NCBI RefSeq assembly: GCF_002104765.1
Contig: NZ_NCXM01000001.1
Coordinates: 124,001 to 188,000 of the forward strand
Reading direction: 5' to 3'
Source of the DNA: Mycolicibacterium vulneris
GTDB taxonomy: Bacteria > Actinomycetota > Actinomycetes > Mycobacteriales > Mycobacteriaceae
DNA: 64,000 nt
Under the pieces are notes generated by a model. That model saw only the letters and a program-made list of their open reading frames with translations. It did no database searches and was not told where the DNA came from. Within the stretch, counting starts at the first letter, position 1. Each line of letters starts with the position of its first letter. Of the stretch, positions 9,755 through 17,833 are shown one piece after another. The position numbers were made by a program, and so were the translations under genes.

Positions 9755-10543
9755 TCAGCCCTTGGCGTCGCCGAAGAACTTGAGCATGGTGGCGTTGACG
9801 GCGTCCGGCCGCTCGAAGAAGCCGAGGTGACCGGTGTCGGGAATCTGCACGTAGCGGCCGTTGGGCAGCGCGTCGGCGACCTCGCGGCCCAGATACGGCG
9901 GGGTGAGCACGTCGTCGGAGAAGCCGATGACCAGCGCCGGGGTCGCGATGCTGCGGTAGGCGGTCAATCGGCTGGTGTACGGCGCCACATCCAGCTGGGC
10001 GCGCATGCCGGGAGTGGACTTGACGGGCCAGGTGGAGAACATCGCGATCCAGTCGGCGATGGCGGTGTCGTCGTTGAGCGTCTTGCGGGAGAAGTTTTCC
10101 AGCAGGCGGATTTTCGCTTCGTACGCGGCGGGCATCGCGACACCGGCGTCGGCCAGCTCGGCCTCGGCGTCGCGGAAGAACTGCCGGGCCCGGTCCATGC
10201 GGCCGCGGGTGCCCATCAGCACCGCCGAGGTGACCAGCTCCGGCCGGGCCAGCATGAGTTCCTGGGCGATGAACGCGCCCATCGACATCCCGACGATGCG
10301 GGCCGGGGCCGCGTTCAGGCCCTCGATCAGGGCCGCGGTGTCGGCGACCATGGTCTGGGTGGAGAAGCCGCCCGCGTTCTCCGTGGCGCCGATCCCACGG
10401 TTGTCGAAGGTGATGACGCGGTATCCGGCCGCCAGGAACGCGGGTACTTGGTAGGGGTGCCAGGTCCGTCCGGCGCCGCCGTGGCCGGCGATAAAGACCA
10501 CGGGCTCACCGGATCCGCGGTCGTCGTAAGCCAGGTTGATCAC
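9755..10543 (-). CDS. bpoC: Alpha/beta hydrolase BpoC, probable MenH-like enzyme
   Basis: A 262-residue alpha/beta hydrolase. The start is GTG 10541-10543, because it forms a GTGA overlap with the menC stop and gives the same length as Rv0554; an in-frame ATG 60 bp upstream lies inside menC. The nucleophile elbow is GMSMGAF (Ser), the acid lies near SDDVLTPP, and the His is in DTGHLGFFERP. Orthologues are annotated as non-heme bromoperoxidase, a label the fold alone does not support. Its place between menC and menD mirrors E. coli menH, which makes SHCHC synthase activity a reasonable inference. Confidence 0.85.
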   Translation of the reverse strand: MINLAYDDRGSGEPVVFIAGHGGAGRTWHPYQVPAFLAAGYRVITFDNRGIGATENAGGFSTQTMVADTAALIEGLNAAPARIVGMSMGAFIAQELMLARPELVTSAVLMGTRGRMDRARQFFRDAEAELADAGVAMPAAYEAKIRLLENFSRKTLNDDTAIADWIAMFSTWPVKSTPGMRAQLDVAPYTSRLTAYRSIATPALVIGFSDDVLTPPYLGREVADALPNGRYVQIPDTGHLGFFERPDAVNATMLKFFGDAKG

Positions 10544-11511
10544 TCGGTCGACGGTACAAGCAACCGATGGCAGGCCTTGACCCGGTCGATCCACCACTGC
10601 CAACGCTCGGGCGGTGCCGCCAACGCGTGCAGCCGCGCCGGGTCGGGCGTGACCGGGCCCACCGGCAGGCAGCCATCGACCGGCGCGGCGGTCTCGGCGA
10701 CGTCCTCGACGAACAGCCCGCCGGTGCCCAGCCCGCAGGCATGACGCAGTTGCGGTAATGCCGCCGCGGCGGTCAGCCCGGCGGCGATGCCCACCGCCGA
10801 ATCCAGCGCGCTGGACACCACGACCGGGACGTCGATCTGTGCCGCGATTTCGAGCATGGCCGAAATCCCGCCCAGCGGAGCGACTTTGAGCACCGCGATG
10901 TCGGCGGCGCCGGCGTGGACCACGGCCAGCGGATCCTCGGCCTTGCGGATGCTTTCGTCGGCGGCGATCGGTACATCGACCCGGCGGCGCAGCTCGGCGA
11001 GCTCGCCGACCGTCGCGCAGGGTTGTTCGAGGTATTCCAGCGGGCCGTCGGCGGTCAGCGCGGCGGCCGCCGCGGCCGCCTCCCCCACGCTCCAGCCGCC
11101 GTTGGCGTCCACCCGCACGGTCGGAATCAGCTCGCGCACGGCGTTGACCCGCGCGACGTCGTCGGCCAGCGTCTGCCCGCGCTCGGCGACCTTCACCTTG
11201 GCCGTCCCGGCCCCGGGAAACCGGGACAGCACCTCGGCCACCTGGGCGGCGGGCACCGCCGGCACCGTCGCGTTGATGGGGATGCGGTCGCGGCGGGTCG
11301 GCGGCGGCTCCCGGTAGGCGGCCGCGATGCCCGACGCCAGCCAGTGCGCGGCCTCGCGCGGCTCGTATTCGACGAACGCCCCGAATTCGCCCCAGCCCGC
11401 CGGGCCGTCGATCAGCGCGACCTCGCGGGTGGTGATGCCGCGAAACCGCACCCGCATGGGCAGCGCCACCACGTGCAGGCGGTCGAGCAGGTCCTCGAGC
11501 GTCGGCGTCAC
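10540..11511 (-). CDS. menC: o-Succinylbenzoate synthase MenC
   Basis: A 323-residue enolase-superfamily enzyme that dehydrates SHCHC to o-succinylbenzoate in menaquinone synthesis. Visible catalytic elements are the Lys pair in AKVKVAE, metal ligands in RVDANGGW (Asp), EYLEQPC (Glu) and AADESIRK (Asp/Glu), and the later Lys in AVLKVAPLGG. The length is close to the M. tuberculosis enzyme. The start is GTG 11509-11511, overlapping the upstream amidohydrolase stop as GTGA. The stop overlaps the next gene's GTG in the same way, indicating translational coupling along this operon. Confidence 0.95.
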   Translation of the reverse strand: MTPTLEDLLDRLHVVALPMRVRFRGITTREVALIDGPAGWGEFGAFVEYEPREAAHWLASGIAAAYREPPPTRRDRIPINATVPAVPAAQVAEVLSRFPGAGTAKVKVAERGQTLADDVARVNAVRELIPTVRVDANGGWSVGEAAAAAAALTADGPLEYLEQPCATVGELAELRRRVDVPIAADESIRKAEDPLAVVHAGAADIAVLKVAPLGGISAMLEIAAQIDVPVVVSSALDSAVGIAAGLTAAAALPQLRHACGLGTGGLFVEDVAETAAPVDGCLPVGPVTPDPARLHALAAPPERWQWWIDRVKACHRLLVPSTE

Positions 11512-13112
11512 GCGCTGTAGACCTGGCGACCCGCCAGATACGTCGCCCGTACCTCGAGGGCGGCGATCTGCTCGGGCGGCACGATTCGCGGGTCGGCCGA
11601 CAGCACCACCAGATCGGCGTACTTGCCGACCTCCAGCGAGCCGATCACGTCGTCGGAGAACAGCTGCCAGGCCGCGTCGATGGTTTGCGCGCGGATCGCT
11701 TGCTCGACGGTCAGCCGTTCCTCAGGGCCGAGCACCCGGCCGCTCGGCGCGGTGCGGGTCACGGCCACGCTGATGTTGCGCAGCGGCTCCTCGGGCGTGA
11801 CCGGCGGGTCGTTGTGCAGCGAGATGCGCATCCCGGTGGCCACCGCGGATCCGGCCGGCATCCAACGGGTTCCGCGTTCCTCGCCGAACAGCCCGTCGAC
11901 GATGACGTCGCCCCAGTAGTGGATCTGGTCGACGAAGATGCTGCAGGTGACGCCGAGATCGTGGGCGCGCTGCAGCTGCTCGGGCCGGATGGCGCCGACG
12001 TGTTCGAGCCGCAGCCGGTGGTCGTCGCGAGGGTGCCGCTTGAGGGCCTCTTCGTAGACGTCGAGGATGGTGTCCACGCCGGCGTCGCCCTGCACGTGGC
12101 AGGCCATCGGCCAGCCTAGCGGGAAGTAGGCGCCGACGATCTCGTGCAGCTGCTCGGCGGTGTAGTTGGCGCAGCCGCAGGAGCCCGGCACGACGCCGAT
12201 GATCCGGGTGGCCTCGGTGTCCAGGTACGGGAACGAGAGGTCGATGTTGCCGATCCAGGGTGACCCGTCGACCCAGATCTTGATGCCGACCTGACGCAGG
12301 ATGTCGTCGCCCTGCCCGGGGGTGGCGGCGGTGGACATCTGCGGATTGGAGATCTCGTAGGTGCGCAACCGCACCGTGAGCCGCTCGCGCAGTTGCTCGA
12401 CCACCGGCCGGAAGTTCGGGTCGAAGGCCATCTCCGAGCAGGTGGTCAGGCCGGCGCGGTTGAGCCGGGCGCATTCGGCGAGCAGCATCTGCGGGTAGTC
12501 GGCGAAGTCGATGGCCCCGCCCAGCAACGGGAACACCGCGCCGGTCTCCTCGGCGGTGCCGTCGAGTTCGCCGCTGGCGTCGCGGCCGTACTTGGCGCCC
12601 TTGGGGTCGGGGGTGTCGCGGTTCAGCCCGTGCAGCTTGGCGGCGCGCGAGTTGAAGTAGGCCTTGTGCCCGGAGTTGTGCAGGATGACCAGCGGGCTGT
12701 CCGGCGCGATGTCGTCGAGCCAGCTCAGCGTCGGTTCCGGAAGGCCGCTCTGCAGCAGCGCATCCCAGCCGTTGAGGTAGGCGCCGTCGAATCCCCGCCG
12801 GGCGACCTCGCGGTGGATCGCCGCGACGACGTCGTCCGCATTGCGCAGGGTGACCGGGCGGATGTCGACGATGCGGTCCGATAGGGCGACCGCCTCCATC
12901 AACGGATGCCCATGTGCCTCAACGAATCCCGGCATGACGCAGCCGCCACCGACGTCGACGGTCTGGGTGTCCGGGCCGGCGAATGCGGCGACCTCGGCGC
13001 GGGTTCCGACGGCGATGATCTTGCCCTCGGCGACGGCGAGCGCCTCGGCGGTGGGCCGCGCCTCGTCGACGGTGAGGATGTTTCCGGTGACGACGAGATC
13101 TGCCTGCCCCAT
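11508..13112 (-). CDS. Amidohydrolase family 3 (YtcJ-like) protein (Rv0552-like)
   Basis: A 534-residue metal-dependent hydrolase. The start is ATG 13110-13112 (MGQADLVVTGNILTVDEARP), preceded by a short ribosome site; the frame is open much further upstream but runs opposite fadD8 and is not credible there. The typical features are the N-terminal beta-sandwich, VMPGFVEAHGHPL (metal His pair), RLEHVGAIRPEQ, and a C-terminal DLVVLSADP. Substrates of this branch are generally unknown. Being first in the menC-bpoC-menD run with a 4-base overlap suggests co-expression with quinone synthesis, but a role there is not established. Confidence 0.85.
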   Translation of the reverse strand: MGQADLVVTGNILTVDEARPTAEALAVAEGKIIAVGTRAEVAAFAGPDTQTVDVGGGCVMPGFVEAHGHPLMEAVALSDRIVDIRPVTLRNADDVVAAIHREVARRGFDGAYLNGWDALLQSGLPEPTLSWLDDIAPDSPLVILHNSGHKAYFNSRAAKLHGLNRDTPDPKGAKYGRDASGELDGTAEETGAVFPLLGGAIDFADYPQMLLAECARLNRAGLTTCSEMAFDPNFRPVVEQLRERLTVRLRTYEISNPQMSTAATPGQGDDILRQVGIKIWVDGSPWIGNIDLSFPYLDTEATRIIGVVPGSCGCANYTAEQLHEIVGAYFPLGWPMACHVQGDAGVDTILDVYEEALKRHPRDDHRLRLEHVGAIRPEQLQRAHDLGVTCSIFVDQIHYWGDVIVDGLFGEERGTRWMPAGSAVATGMRISLHNDPPVTPEEPLRNISVAVTRTAPSGRVLGPEERLTVEQAIRAQTIDAAWQLFSDDVIGSLEVGKYADLVVLSADPRIVPPEQIAALEVRATYLAGRQVYSA

Positions 13113-13220
13113 GGGGAGGAATCGTAGTGGCGATCGCAAGAGCGGCGGAGCCGGTCGAAGCGGGTCACCACGGGTCAGGCCCTGATTGCCGATGTTGAAC
13201 AGGGTGCGGCTGACCCAAAT

Positions 13221-13234
13221 TGCAACACGTTCTA
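13221..13234. promoter_or_regulatory. KstR-type operator upstream of fadD8
   Basis: TGCAACACGTTCTA fits the published KstR motif TNNAACNNGTTNNA at every fixed base. It ends 10 bases before the fadD8 ATG and overlaps the putative -10. KstR is the TetR repressor of cholesterol catabolism in mycobacteria. That it binds here is inferred. Confidence 0.65.
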
Positions 13235-13238
13235 GTCT
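13233..13238 (+). promoter_or_regulatory. Putative -10 element of a leaderless fadD8 promoter
   Basis: TAGTCT fits the mycobacterial TANNNT -10 and ends 6 bases before the ATG at 13245. Transcription would then start at or next to the initiation codon. No Shine-Dalgarno precedes the ATG, which agrees with a leaderless mRNA. Confidence 0.5.
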
Positions 13239-13244
13239 TGCCAC

Positions 13245-14855
13245 ATGAGTGACGACCTGTTGCGCAACCCGACCCATAACGGCCACCTGCTCGTGGGCGC
13301 GCTCAAGCGCCACAAGACCAAGCCGGTGCTGTTCCTCGGTGACACCACGCTGACCGGTGGTCAGATGGCCGAGCGGATCAGCCAGTACATCCAGGCGTTC
13401 GAGGCGCTGGGCGCGGGCACCGGCGTCGCGGTGGGCCTGCTGTCGCTCAACCGTCCCGAGGTGCTGTTGATCATCGGCGCCGGGCAGACCCGGGGCTACC
13501 GGCGCACCGCCCTGCACCCGCTGGGCTCGCTGGACGACCACGCCTACGTGCTCAACGACGCCGGCATCAGCTCGCTGATCATCGACCCCAACCCGATGTT
13601 CGTCGAGCGCGCGCTGGCGTTGCTGGAGAAGGTGCCCGGGCTCAAGCAGATTCTCACCATCGGCCCGGTGCCCGAGGCGCTCAGCGGCTTGAAGGGACAG
13701 GTGGTGGATCTGGCGGCCGAGGCGGCCAAGTACGACCCGCAGCCGCTGACCGCCGCGGACCTGCCGCCCGATCAGGTCATCGGCCTGACCTACACCGGCG
13801 GCACCACCGGCAAGCCCAAGGGCGTGATGGGCACAGCGCAGTCGATCTCCTCGATGACCCAGATCCAGCTCAGCGAGTGGGAGTGGCCGGAGGAACCGCG
13901 GTTCCTGATGATCACCCCGCTGTCGCACGCCGGGGCGGCGTATTTCCTGCCCACCTTGATCAAGGGCGGCGAGATGCATGTGCTGCCCAAGTTCGATCCG
14001 GCCGACGTGCTGAAAACCATTGAGGAGAAGCGCATTACGGCCACGTTCCTGGTGCCGTCGATGCTGTATGCGCTGATGGACCACCCGGATTCGCACACCC
14101 GCGACCTGTCGTCGCTGCAGACCGTCTATTACGGCGCGTCGGCGATCAACCCGGTGCGGCTGGCCGAGGCGATCCGCCGGTTCGGCCAGATCTTCGCCCA
14201 GAACTACGGGCAGTCCGAGGCGCCGATGGCCATCACCTACCTGGCCAAGGGCGAGCACGACGAGAAGCGGCTGACATCCTGCGGGCGCCCAACGCTTTTC
14301 GCGCGGGTGGCCCTGCTCGGTGAGGACGGCAAGCCGGTGCCGCAGGGCGAGCCGGGTGAAATCTGTGTCAGTGGACCGCTTTTGGCCGGCGGTTACTGGA
14401 ACCTGCCCGAGGCGACGGCCGAGACGTTCAAGGACGGCTGGCTGCACACCGGCGACATGGCCCGCGAGGACGAGGACGGCTTTTACTTCATCGTCGACCG
14501 GGTCAAGGACATGATCGTCACCGGCGGTTTCAACGTGTTCCCGCGCGAGGTCGAGGACGTCGTCGCCGAGCACCCGGCCATCGCGCAGGTGTGCGTGGTC
14601 GGGGCGCCGGACGAGAAGTGGGGCGAGGCCGTCACCGCGGTGGTGGTGCTGCGCTCCGACGCGCCCCGCGACGACGCCGCGATCGAGAAGATGACCGCCG
14701 AGATCCAGGCGGCGGTCAAGGACCGCAAGGGTTCGGTGCAGTCGCCCAAGCGCGTGGTGCTGGCCGACTCGCTGCCGTTGACCGGGCTGGGCAAGCCGGA
14801 CAAGAAGGCCGTGCGTGCGCAGTTCTGGGAGGGCGCCGCCCGCTCCGTGGGCTAG
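13245..14855 (+). CDS. fadD8: Acyl-CoA synthetase FadD8
   Basis: A 536-residue ANL-superfamily ligase that adenylates a carboxylic acid and transfers it to CoA. The P-loop is YTGGTTGKPKGV, the adenine motif YYGASAINP with NYGQSE, the hinge region GWLHTGDMAREDEDGF, and the catalytic C-terminal Lys lies in LTGLGKPDKKAVR. The order fadD8, then menC and menD divergently, matches Rv0551c. The upstream KstR-like operator suggests induction during sterol growth, so a sterol side-chain or ring-derived acid is a plausible substrate (inference). The stop overlaps the convergent tetR stop by 4 bp (CTAG). Confidence 0.9.
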   Translation: MSDDLLRNPTHNGHLLVGALKRHKTKPVLFLGDTTLTGGQMAERISQYIQAFEALGAGTGVAVGLLSLNRPEVLLIIGAGQTRGYRRTALHPLGSLDDHAYVLNDAGISSLIIDPNPMFVERALALLEKVPGLKQILTIGPVPEALSGLKGQVVDLAAEAAKYDPQPLTAADLPPDQVIGLTYTGGTTGKPKGVMGTAQSISSMTQIQLSEWEWPEEPRFLMITPLSHAGAAYFLPTLIKGGEMHVLPKFDPADVLKTIEEKRITATFLVPSMLYALMDHPDSHTRDLSSLQTVYYGASAINPVRLAEAIRRFGQIFAQNYGQSEAPMAITYLAKGEHDEKRLTSCGRPTLFARVALLGEDGKPVPQGEPGEICVSGPLLAGGYWNLPEATAETFKDGWLHTGDMAREDEDGFYFIVDRVKDMIVTGGFNVFPREVEDVVAEHPAIAQVCVVGAPDEKWGEAVTAVVVLRSDAPRDDAAIEKMTAEIQAAVKDRKGSVQSPKRVVLADSLPLTGLGKPDKKAVRAQFWEGAARSVG

Positions 14856-15391
14856 GCCGCGACGCCCGCCACGAGCAGGTCGAGCATGCGGCCGGTCTGC
14901 TCCGGCGAGCCGCTGGCGATGAAGATGCCGATCAGGCTGGACACCACGTCCTCGGCCTGCACGTCGGCGCGCAGGCTCGCGTCGTCGGCGCCCGCCTGTA
15001 ACAGCATTTCGACGGCGCCGACGATGCTGTCGCGCGTCTGGCTGGGCGCAAGAGCGCCCGAGTCGAAGATCGCGTGCAGGGACTCGGCCATTCCGCGCTT
15101 GGCGGCGACGAAGCTCGCATACCGGTCCATCCAGTGACGCAGCGCGACCTTGGGCGGATGCCGCTTGAGCAGCTGCTCGGCGGCCGCGGCCACCTCGGCG
15201 AGCTCGGCCCGATAGATCGCTTCGACCAGGGCTTCCCGGTTCGGGAAATGGCGGTAGAGCGTGCCGATTCCGACCCCGGCGTCGCGGGCGATCGACTCCA
15301 GCGACACCGATCCGCCGTGCGCGGTGAACGCCGCGGTGGCCGCCTCCAGTAGCCGTTCGCGATTGCGACGCGCATCCGATCGTCCGACCAA
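14852..15391 (-). CDS. TetR-family repressor
   Basis: About 179 residues. The N-terminal helix-turn-helix is RERLLEAATAAFTAHGG...SLESIARDAGVGIGTLYRHFPNREALVEAIYR; the variable C-terminal half should bind a ligand. I chose TTG 15389-15391, preceded by GGAGG 10 bases upstream. An ATG at 15443-15445 is in frame, but it lies inside one of the two palindromes and adds 18 atypical residues. It is divergent from an aldo/keto reductase, with twin operators between them, the usual layout of an autoregulating repressor. In M. tuberculosis this position holds vapBC3. Confidence 0.85.
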   Translation of the reverse strand: MVGRSDARRNRERLLEAATAAFTAHGGSVSLESIARDAGVGIGTLYRHFPNREALVEAIYRAELAEVAAAAEQLLKRHPPKVALRHWMDRYASFVAAKRGMAESLHAIFDSGALAPSQTRDSIVGAVEMLLQAGADDASLRADVQAEDVVSSLIGIFIASGSPEQTGRMLDLLVAGVAA

Positions 15392-15410
15392 AGCGGAGGT
15401 TCCTCCGTTT
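15391..15410. promoter_or_regulatory. Palindromic operator 1 of the tetR/aldo-keto reductase pair
   Basis: AAGCGGAGGTTCCTCCGTTT contains CGGAGG-TT-CCTCCG (15394-15407). The same core recurs 35 bp away. It overlaps the likely tetR ribosome site, so binding would also block tetR translation initiation or transcription. Confidence 0.7.
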
Positions 15411-15425
15411 CTGCTACGCTGACCG

Positions 15426-15445
15426 AAGCGGAGGGTCCTCCGCAT
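15426..15445. promoter_or_regulatory. Palindromic operator 2 of the tetR/aldo-keto reductase pair
   Basis: AAGCGGAGGGTCCTCCGCAT contains CGGAGG-GT-CCTCCG (15429-15442), with one extra flanking G-C pair. It lies 31 bp before the reductase ATG. The centre-to-centre distance to operator 1 is 35 bp. Confidence 0.7.
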
Positions 15446-15476
15446 TTCTCCAGTGTGTCACGAGCCGAGGAGCATC

Positions 15477-16418
15477 ATGACCGACAAACCACAGCCCGGC
15501 GGTACCGGCAGCATCGGCACGGCGCCCGTTGCCCGCATGGGCTACGGCGCCATGCAGCTGTTCGAGGCGCCGACGGTCGAGGACGCGGCCACAGTGCTGC
15601 GCCGTGCCGTCGAACTCGGCGTCAACCACATCGACACCGCGTCGTTCTACGGCCCCGGCGAGGTAAACCGCCGGATCCGCGCGGCGCTGGCCCCCTACCC
15701 CGACGACCTCGTCATCGTCAGCAAGGTCGGCGCGCGCTACACCGGCGAACAACCGATTCCGCTGGCCGCCGCCCAACGGCCGGCCGAACTGCGCGCGGCC
15801 GTCGAAGACGACCTGCGCCATCTCGGCCTGGACCAGATCCCGGTGGTCAACCTGCGCCGCCTCGACCTCGGTCCCGGCCTGGCCGCCGAGGGCGACCAGA
15901 TCGTCGACCTCGATGACCAACTCGCCGAGATGATCGCGCTGCGCGACGAGGGCAAGATCGGCGGGATCGGGATCAGCGCCGTGCCCCTCGAGACCGTGCG
16001 GCGCGCGCTGCCCGCCGGAATCGTCTGCGTGCAGAACGCCTACAGCGTGTTGGACCGCTCTCAGGAGGCGGCGCTCGAGTTGTGCGCGGCCGAGGGCATC
16101 GCGTGGGTGCCGTACTTCCCGCTCGGCTCGGCTTTCCCGGGGTTCCCGAAGGTCGCCGACAACCCGGTGATCGCCGACATCGCCGGCGATCTGGGCGTCA
16201 CCGGCGCCCAGGTCGGGCTGGCCTGGCTGTTGACCCACACGCCGAACACGTTGCTGATCCCCGGCACCCGGTCTATCGCCCACCTCGAGGAGAACGTCAG
16301 CGCGGCCGGTGTCACGCTGAGCACCGAGGCGATCGCCCGGCTGGACGCGGTCGCCACGCCGGGCGCCGATCCCTGGGCGCATGGTGTCGGACCCTTCCTG
16401 GAGGCGCCACAGAGCTGA
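15477..16418 (+). CDS. Aldo/keto reductase
   Basis: A 313-residue (beta/alpha)8 NADPH oxidoreductase. The start is ATG 15477 with GAGGAG upstream. Asp and Tyr of the tetrad are in HIDTASFYGPGEVN, and Lys is in VIVSKVGARY. The usual active-site His (DLYxxH) is not present; the corresponding stretch reads VVNLRRLDLG, which occurs in a recognisable actinobacterial subgroup. The NADPH-binding end is LLIPGTRSIAHLEENV. It is transcribed away from the tetR gene and preceded by the twin operators, so it is probably induced by the repressor's ligand. It is followed 14 bp later by an F420-type reductase, likely co-transcribed. Confidence 0.88.
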   Translation: MTDKPQPGGTGSIGTAPVARMGYGAMQLFEAPTVEDAATVLRRAVELGVNHIDTASFYGPGEVNRRIRAALAPYPDDLVIVSKVGARYTGEQPIPLAAAQRPAELRAAVEDDLRHLGLDQIPVVNLRRLDLGPGLAAEGDQIVDLDDQLAEMIALRDEGKIGGIGISAVPLETVRRALPAGIVCVQNAYSVLDRSQEAALELCAAEGIAWVPYFPLGSAFPGFPKVADNPVIADIAGDLGVTGAQVGLAWLLTHTPNTLLIPGTRSIAHLEENVSAAGVTLSTEAIARLDAVATPGADPWAHGVGPFLEAPQS

Positions 16419-16432
16419 CTACTGTGTCAGGC

Positions 16433-16888
16433 ATGGGTACGCCCGACGGGCTGAAACCACCGTGGTGGCTCAAGCCGGCGAACAAAGTCTTCATCCGGAT
16501 GTCGCGGCTCGGCCTGAGCTTCGGCGGTGAAAGCCCGGTGGTGCTGACCGTGCCCGGACGCAAGTCCGGGACGCCCCGGTCGACGCCGGTGACGCCGATG
16601 ACGGTGGACGGCAAGCGGTATGTGGTGGGCGGATTCCCGGGTGCGGATTGGATCCGCAACGTCCGCGCCGCCGAGTATGTGACGCTGGCCCGCGGCCGGC
16701 AGTCCGAGCGAGTGCGGATGGTGGAGTTGCCCGCCGACGCGGCGCGGCCGTTGCTGCGGGCGTTCCCCACCGAGGTGCCCACCGGCGTCGGCTTCATGAA
16801 ACGCTCTGGGTTGGTCACCGACGGCCGCCCCGAGGAGTTCGAGGTGCTGGCCGGCGTGTGTCCGGTATTCCGGCTGGACCCGGCATAG
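16433..16888 (+). CDS. Deazaflavin (F420)-dependent nitroreductase family protein
   Basis: A 151-residue split beta-barrel protein of the Ddn/FDOR-A type. Diagnostic segments are VVLTVPGRKSGTPRSTPVTPM and YVVGGFPGADWIRNVRAAEYVTL, where F420 phosphate and substrate contacts usually lie. The start is ATG 16433 (MGTPDGLKPPWW). Members use reduced F420 to reduce quinones, nitro compounds or other electrophiles. It sits 14 bp after the aldo/keto reductase and 13 bp before menB, so a redox role linked to either neighbour is possible but unproven. Confidence 0.8.
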   Translation: MGTPDGLKPPWWLKPANKVFIRMSRLGLSFGGESPVVLTVPGRKSGTPRSTPVTPMTVDGKRYVVGGFPGADWIRNVRAAEYVTLARGRQSERVRMVELPADAARPLLRAFPTEVPTGVGFMKRSGLVTDGRPEEFEVLAGVCPVFRLDPA

Positions 16889-16901
16889 GAGTTCAAAAAG
16901 A

Positions 16902-17804
16902 TTGAGTGACAACCCCTTTGATGCGCAGGCCTGGCGACCCGTGGACGGGTTCGGCGACCTGACCGACATCACCTATCACCGGCACGTCGACGACGCCACG
17001 GTGCGGGTGGCGTTCGACCGGCCCGAGGTGCGCAACGCGTTTCGGCCGCACACCGTCGACGAGCTCTACCGAGTACTCGACCACGCCCGGATGTCCCCCG
17101 ACGTAGGCGTGGTGTTGCTCACCGGCAACGGACCGTCGCCCAAGGACGGCGGCTGGGCGTTCTGCTCGGGCGGGGATCAACGCATCCGCGGGCGCAGCGG
17201 CTACCAGTACGCGAGCGGCGACACCGCCGACACCGTCGACACCGCCCGCGCCGGCCGGCTGCACATCCTCGAGGTCCAGCGGCTGATCCGGTTCATGCCC
17301 AAGGTGGTCATCTGTCTGGTCAACGGGTGGGCGGCCGGCGGCGGGCACAGCCTGCACGTGGTCTGCGACCTCACCCTGGCCAGCCGCGAGCACGCCCGCT
17401 TCAAGCAGACTGACGCCGACGTCGGCAGCTTCGACGGCGGCTACGGCAGCGCGTACCTGGCCCGCCAGGTCGGCCAGAAGTTCGCCCGCGAGATCTTCTT
17501 CCTGGGCCGCCCCTACACCGCCGAGCAGATGCATCGCATGGGCGCGGTCAACGCCGTCGTCGACCATGCGGAGCTGGAATCGGAGGCCATCGAATGGGCG
17601 CGCGAGATCAACGCCAAATCCCCTCAGGCGCAACGGATGCTGAAGTTCGCGTTCAACCTGCTCGATGATGGCCTGGTGGGTCAGCAGCTGTTCGCGGGCG
17701 AGGCCACCCGGCTGGCGTACATGACCGACGAGGCCGTCGAGGGCCGCGACGCCTTCCTGGAGAAGCGGAACCCGGACTGGAGCCGCTTTCCCCGGTACTT
17801 CTGA
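16902..17804 (+). CDS. menB: 1,4-Dihydroxy-2-naphthoyl-CoA synthase MenB
   Basis: A 300-residue crotonase-fold enzyme closing the naphthoate ring from o-succinylbenzoyl-CoA. The oxyanion-hole segments WAFCSGGDQRIRGRSGYQYA and VVICLVNGWAAGGGHSLHVV are present, as are QTDADVGSFDGGYGSAYLAR and the C-terminal PDWSRFPRYF. It is nearly identical in layout to Rv0548c. The start is TTG 16902-16904 with AGGAG at 16887-16891. The M. tuberculosis annotation begins some residues earlier, so a longer form cannot be excluded. Confidence 0.96.
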   Translation: MSDNPFDAQAWRPVDGFGDLTDITYHRHVDDATVRVAFDRPEVRNAFRPHTVDELYRVLDHARMSPDVGVVLLTGNGPSPKDGGWAFCSGGDQRIRGRSGYQYASGDTADTVDTARAGRLHILEVQRLIRFMPKVVICLVNGWAAGGGHSLHVVCDLTLASREHARFKQTDADVGSFDGGYGSAYLARQVGQKFAREIFFLGRPYTAEQMHRMGAVNAVVDHAELESEAIEWAREINAKSPQAQRMLKFAFNLLDDGLVGQQLFAGEATRLAYMTDEAVEGRDAFLEKRNPDWSRFPRYF

Positions 17805-17833
17805 GGTGCCCGCGCCCGCCTAGACTCCCGTCA

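Noticed and set aside
13113..14573. Long minus-strand extension of the amidohydrolase frame across fadD8
   Set aside because: It is the antisense of a well-supported acyl-CoA synthetase and has no family similarity; the real start is ATG 13112.
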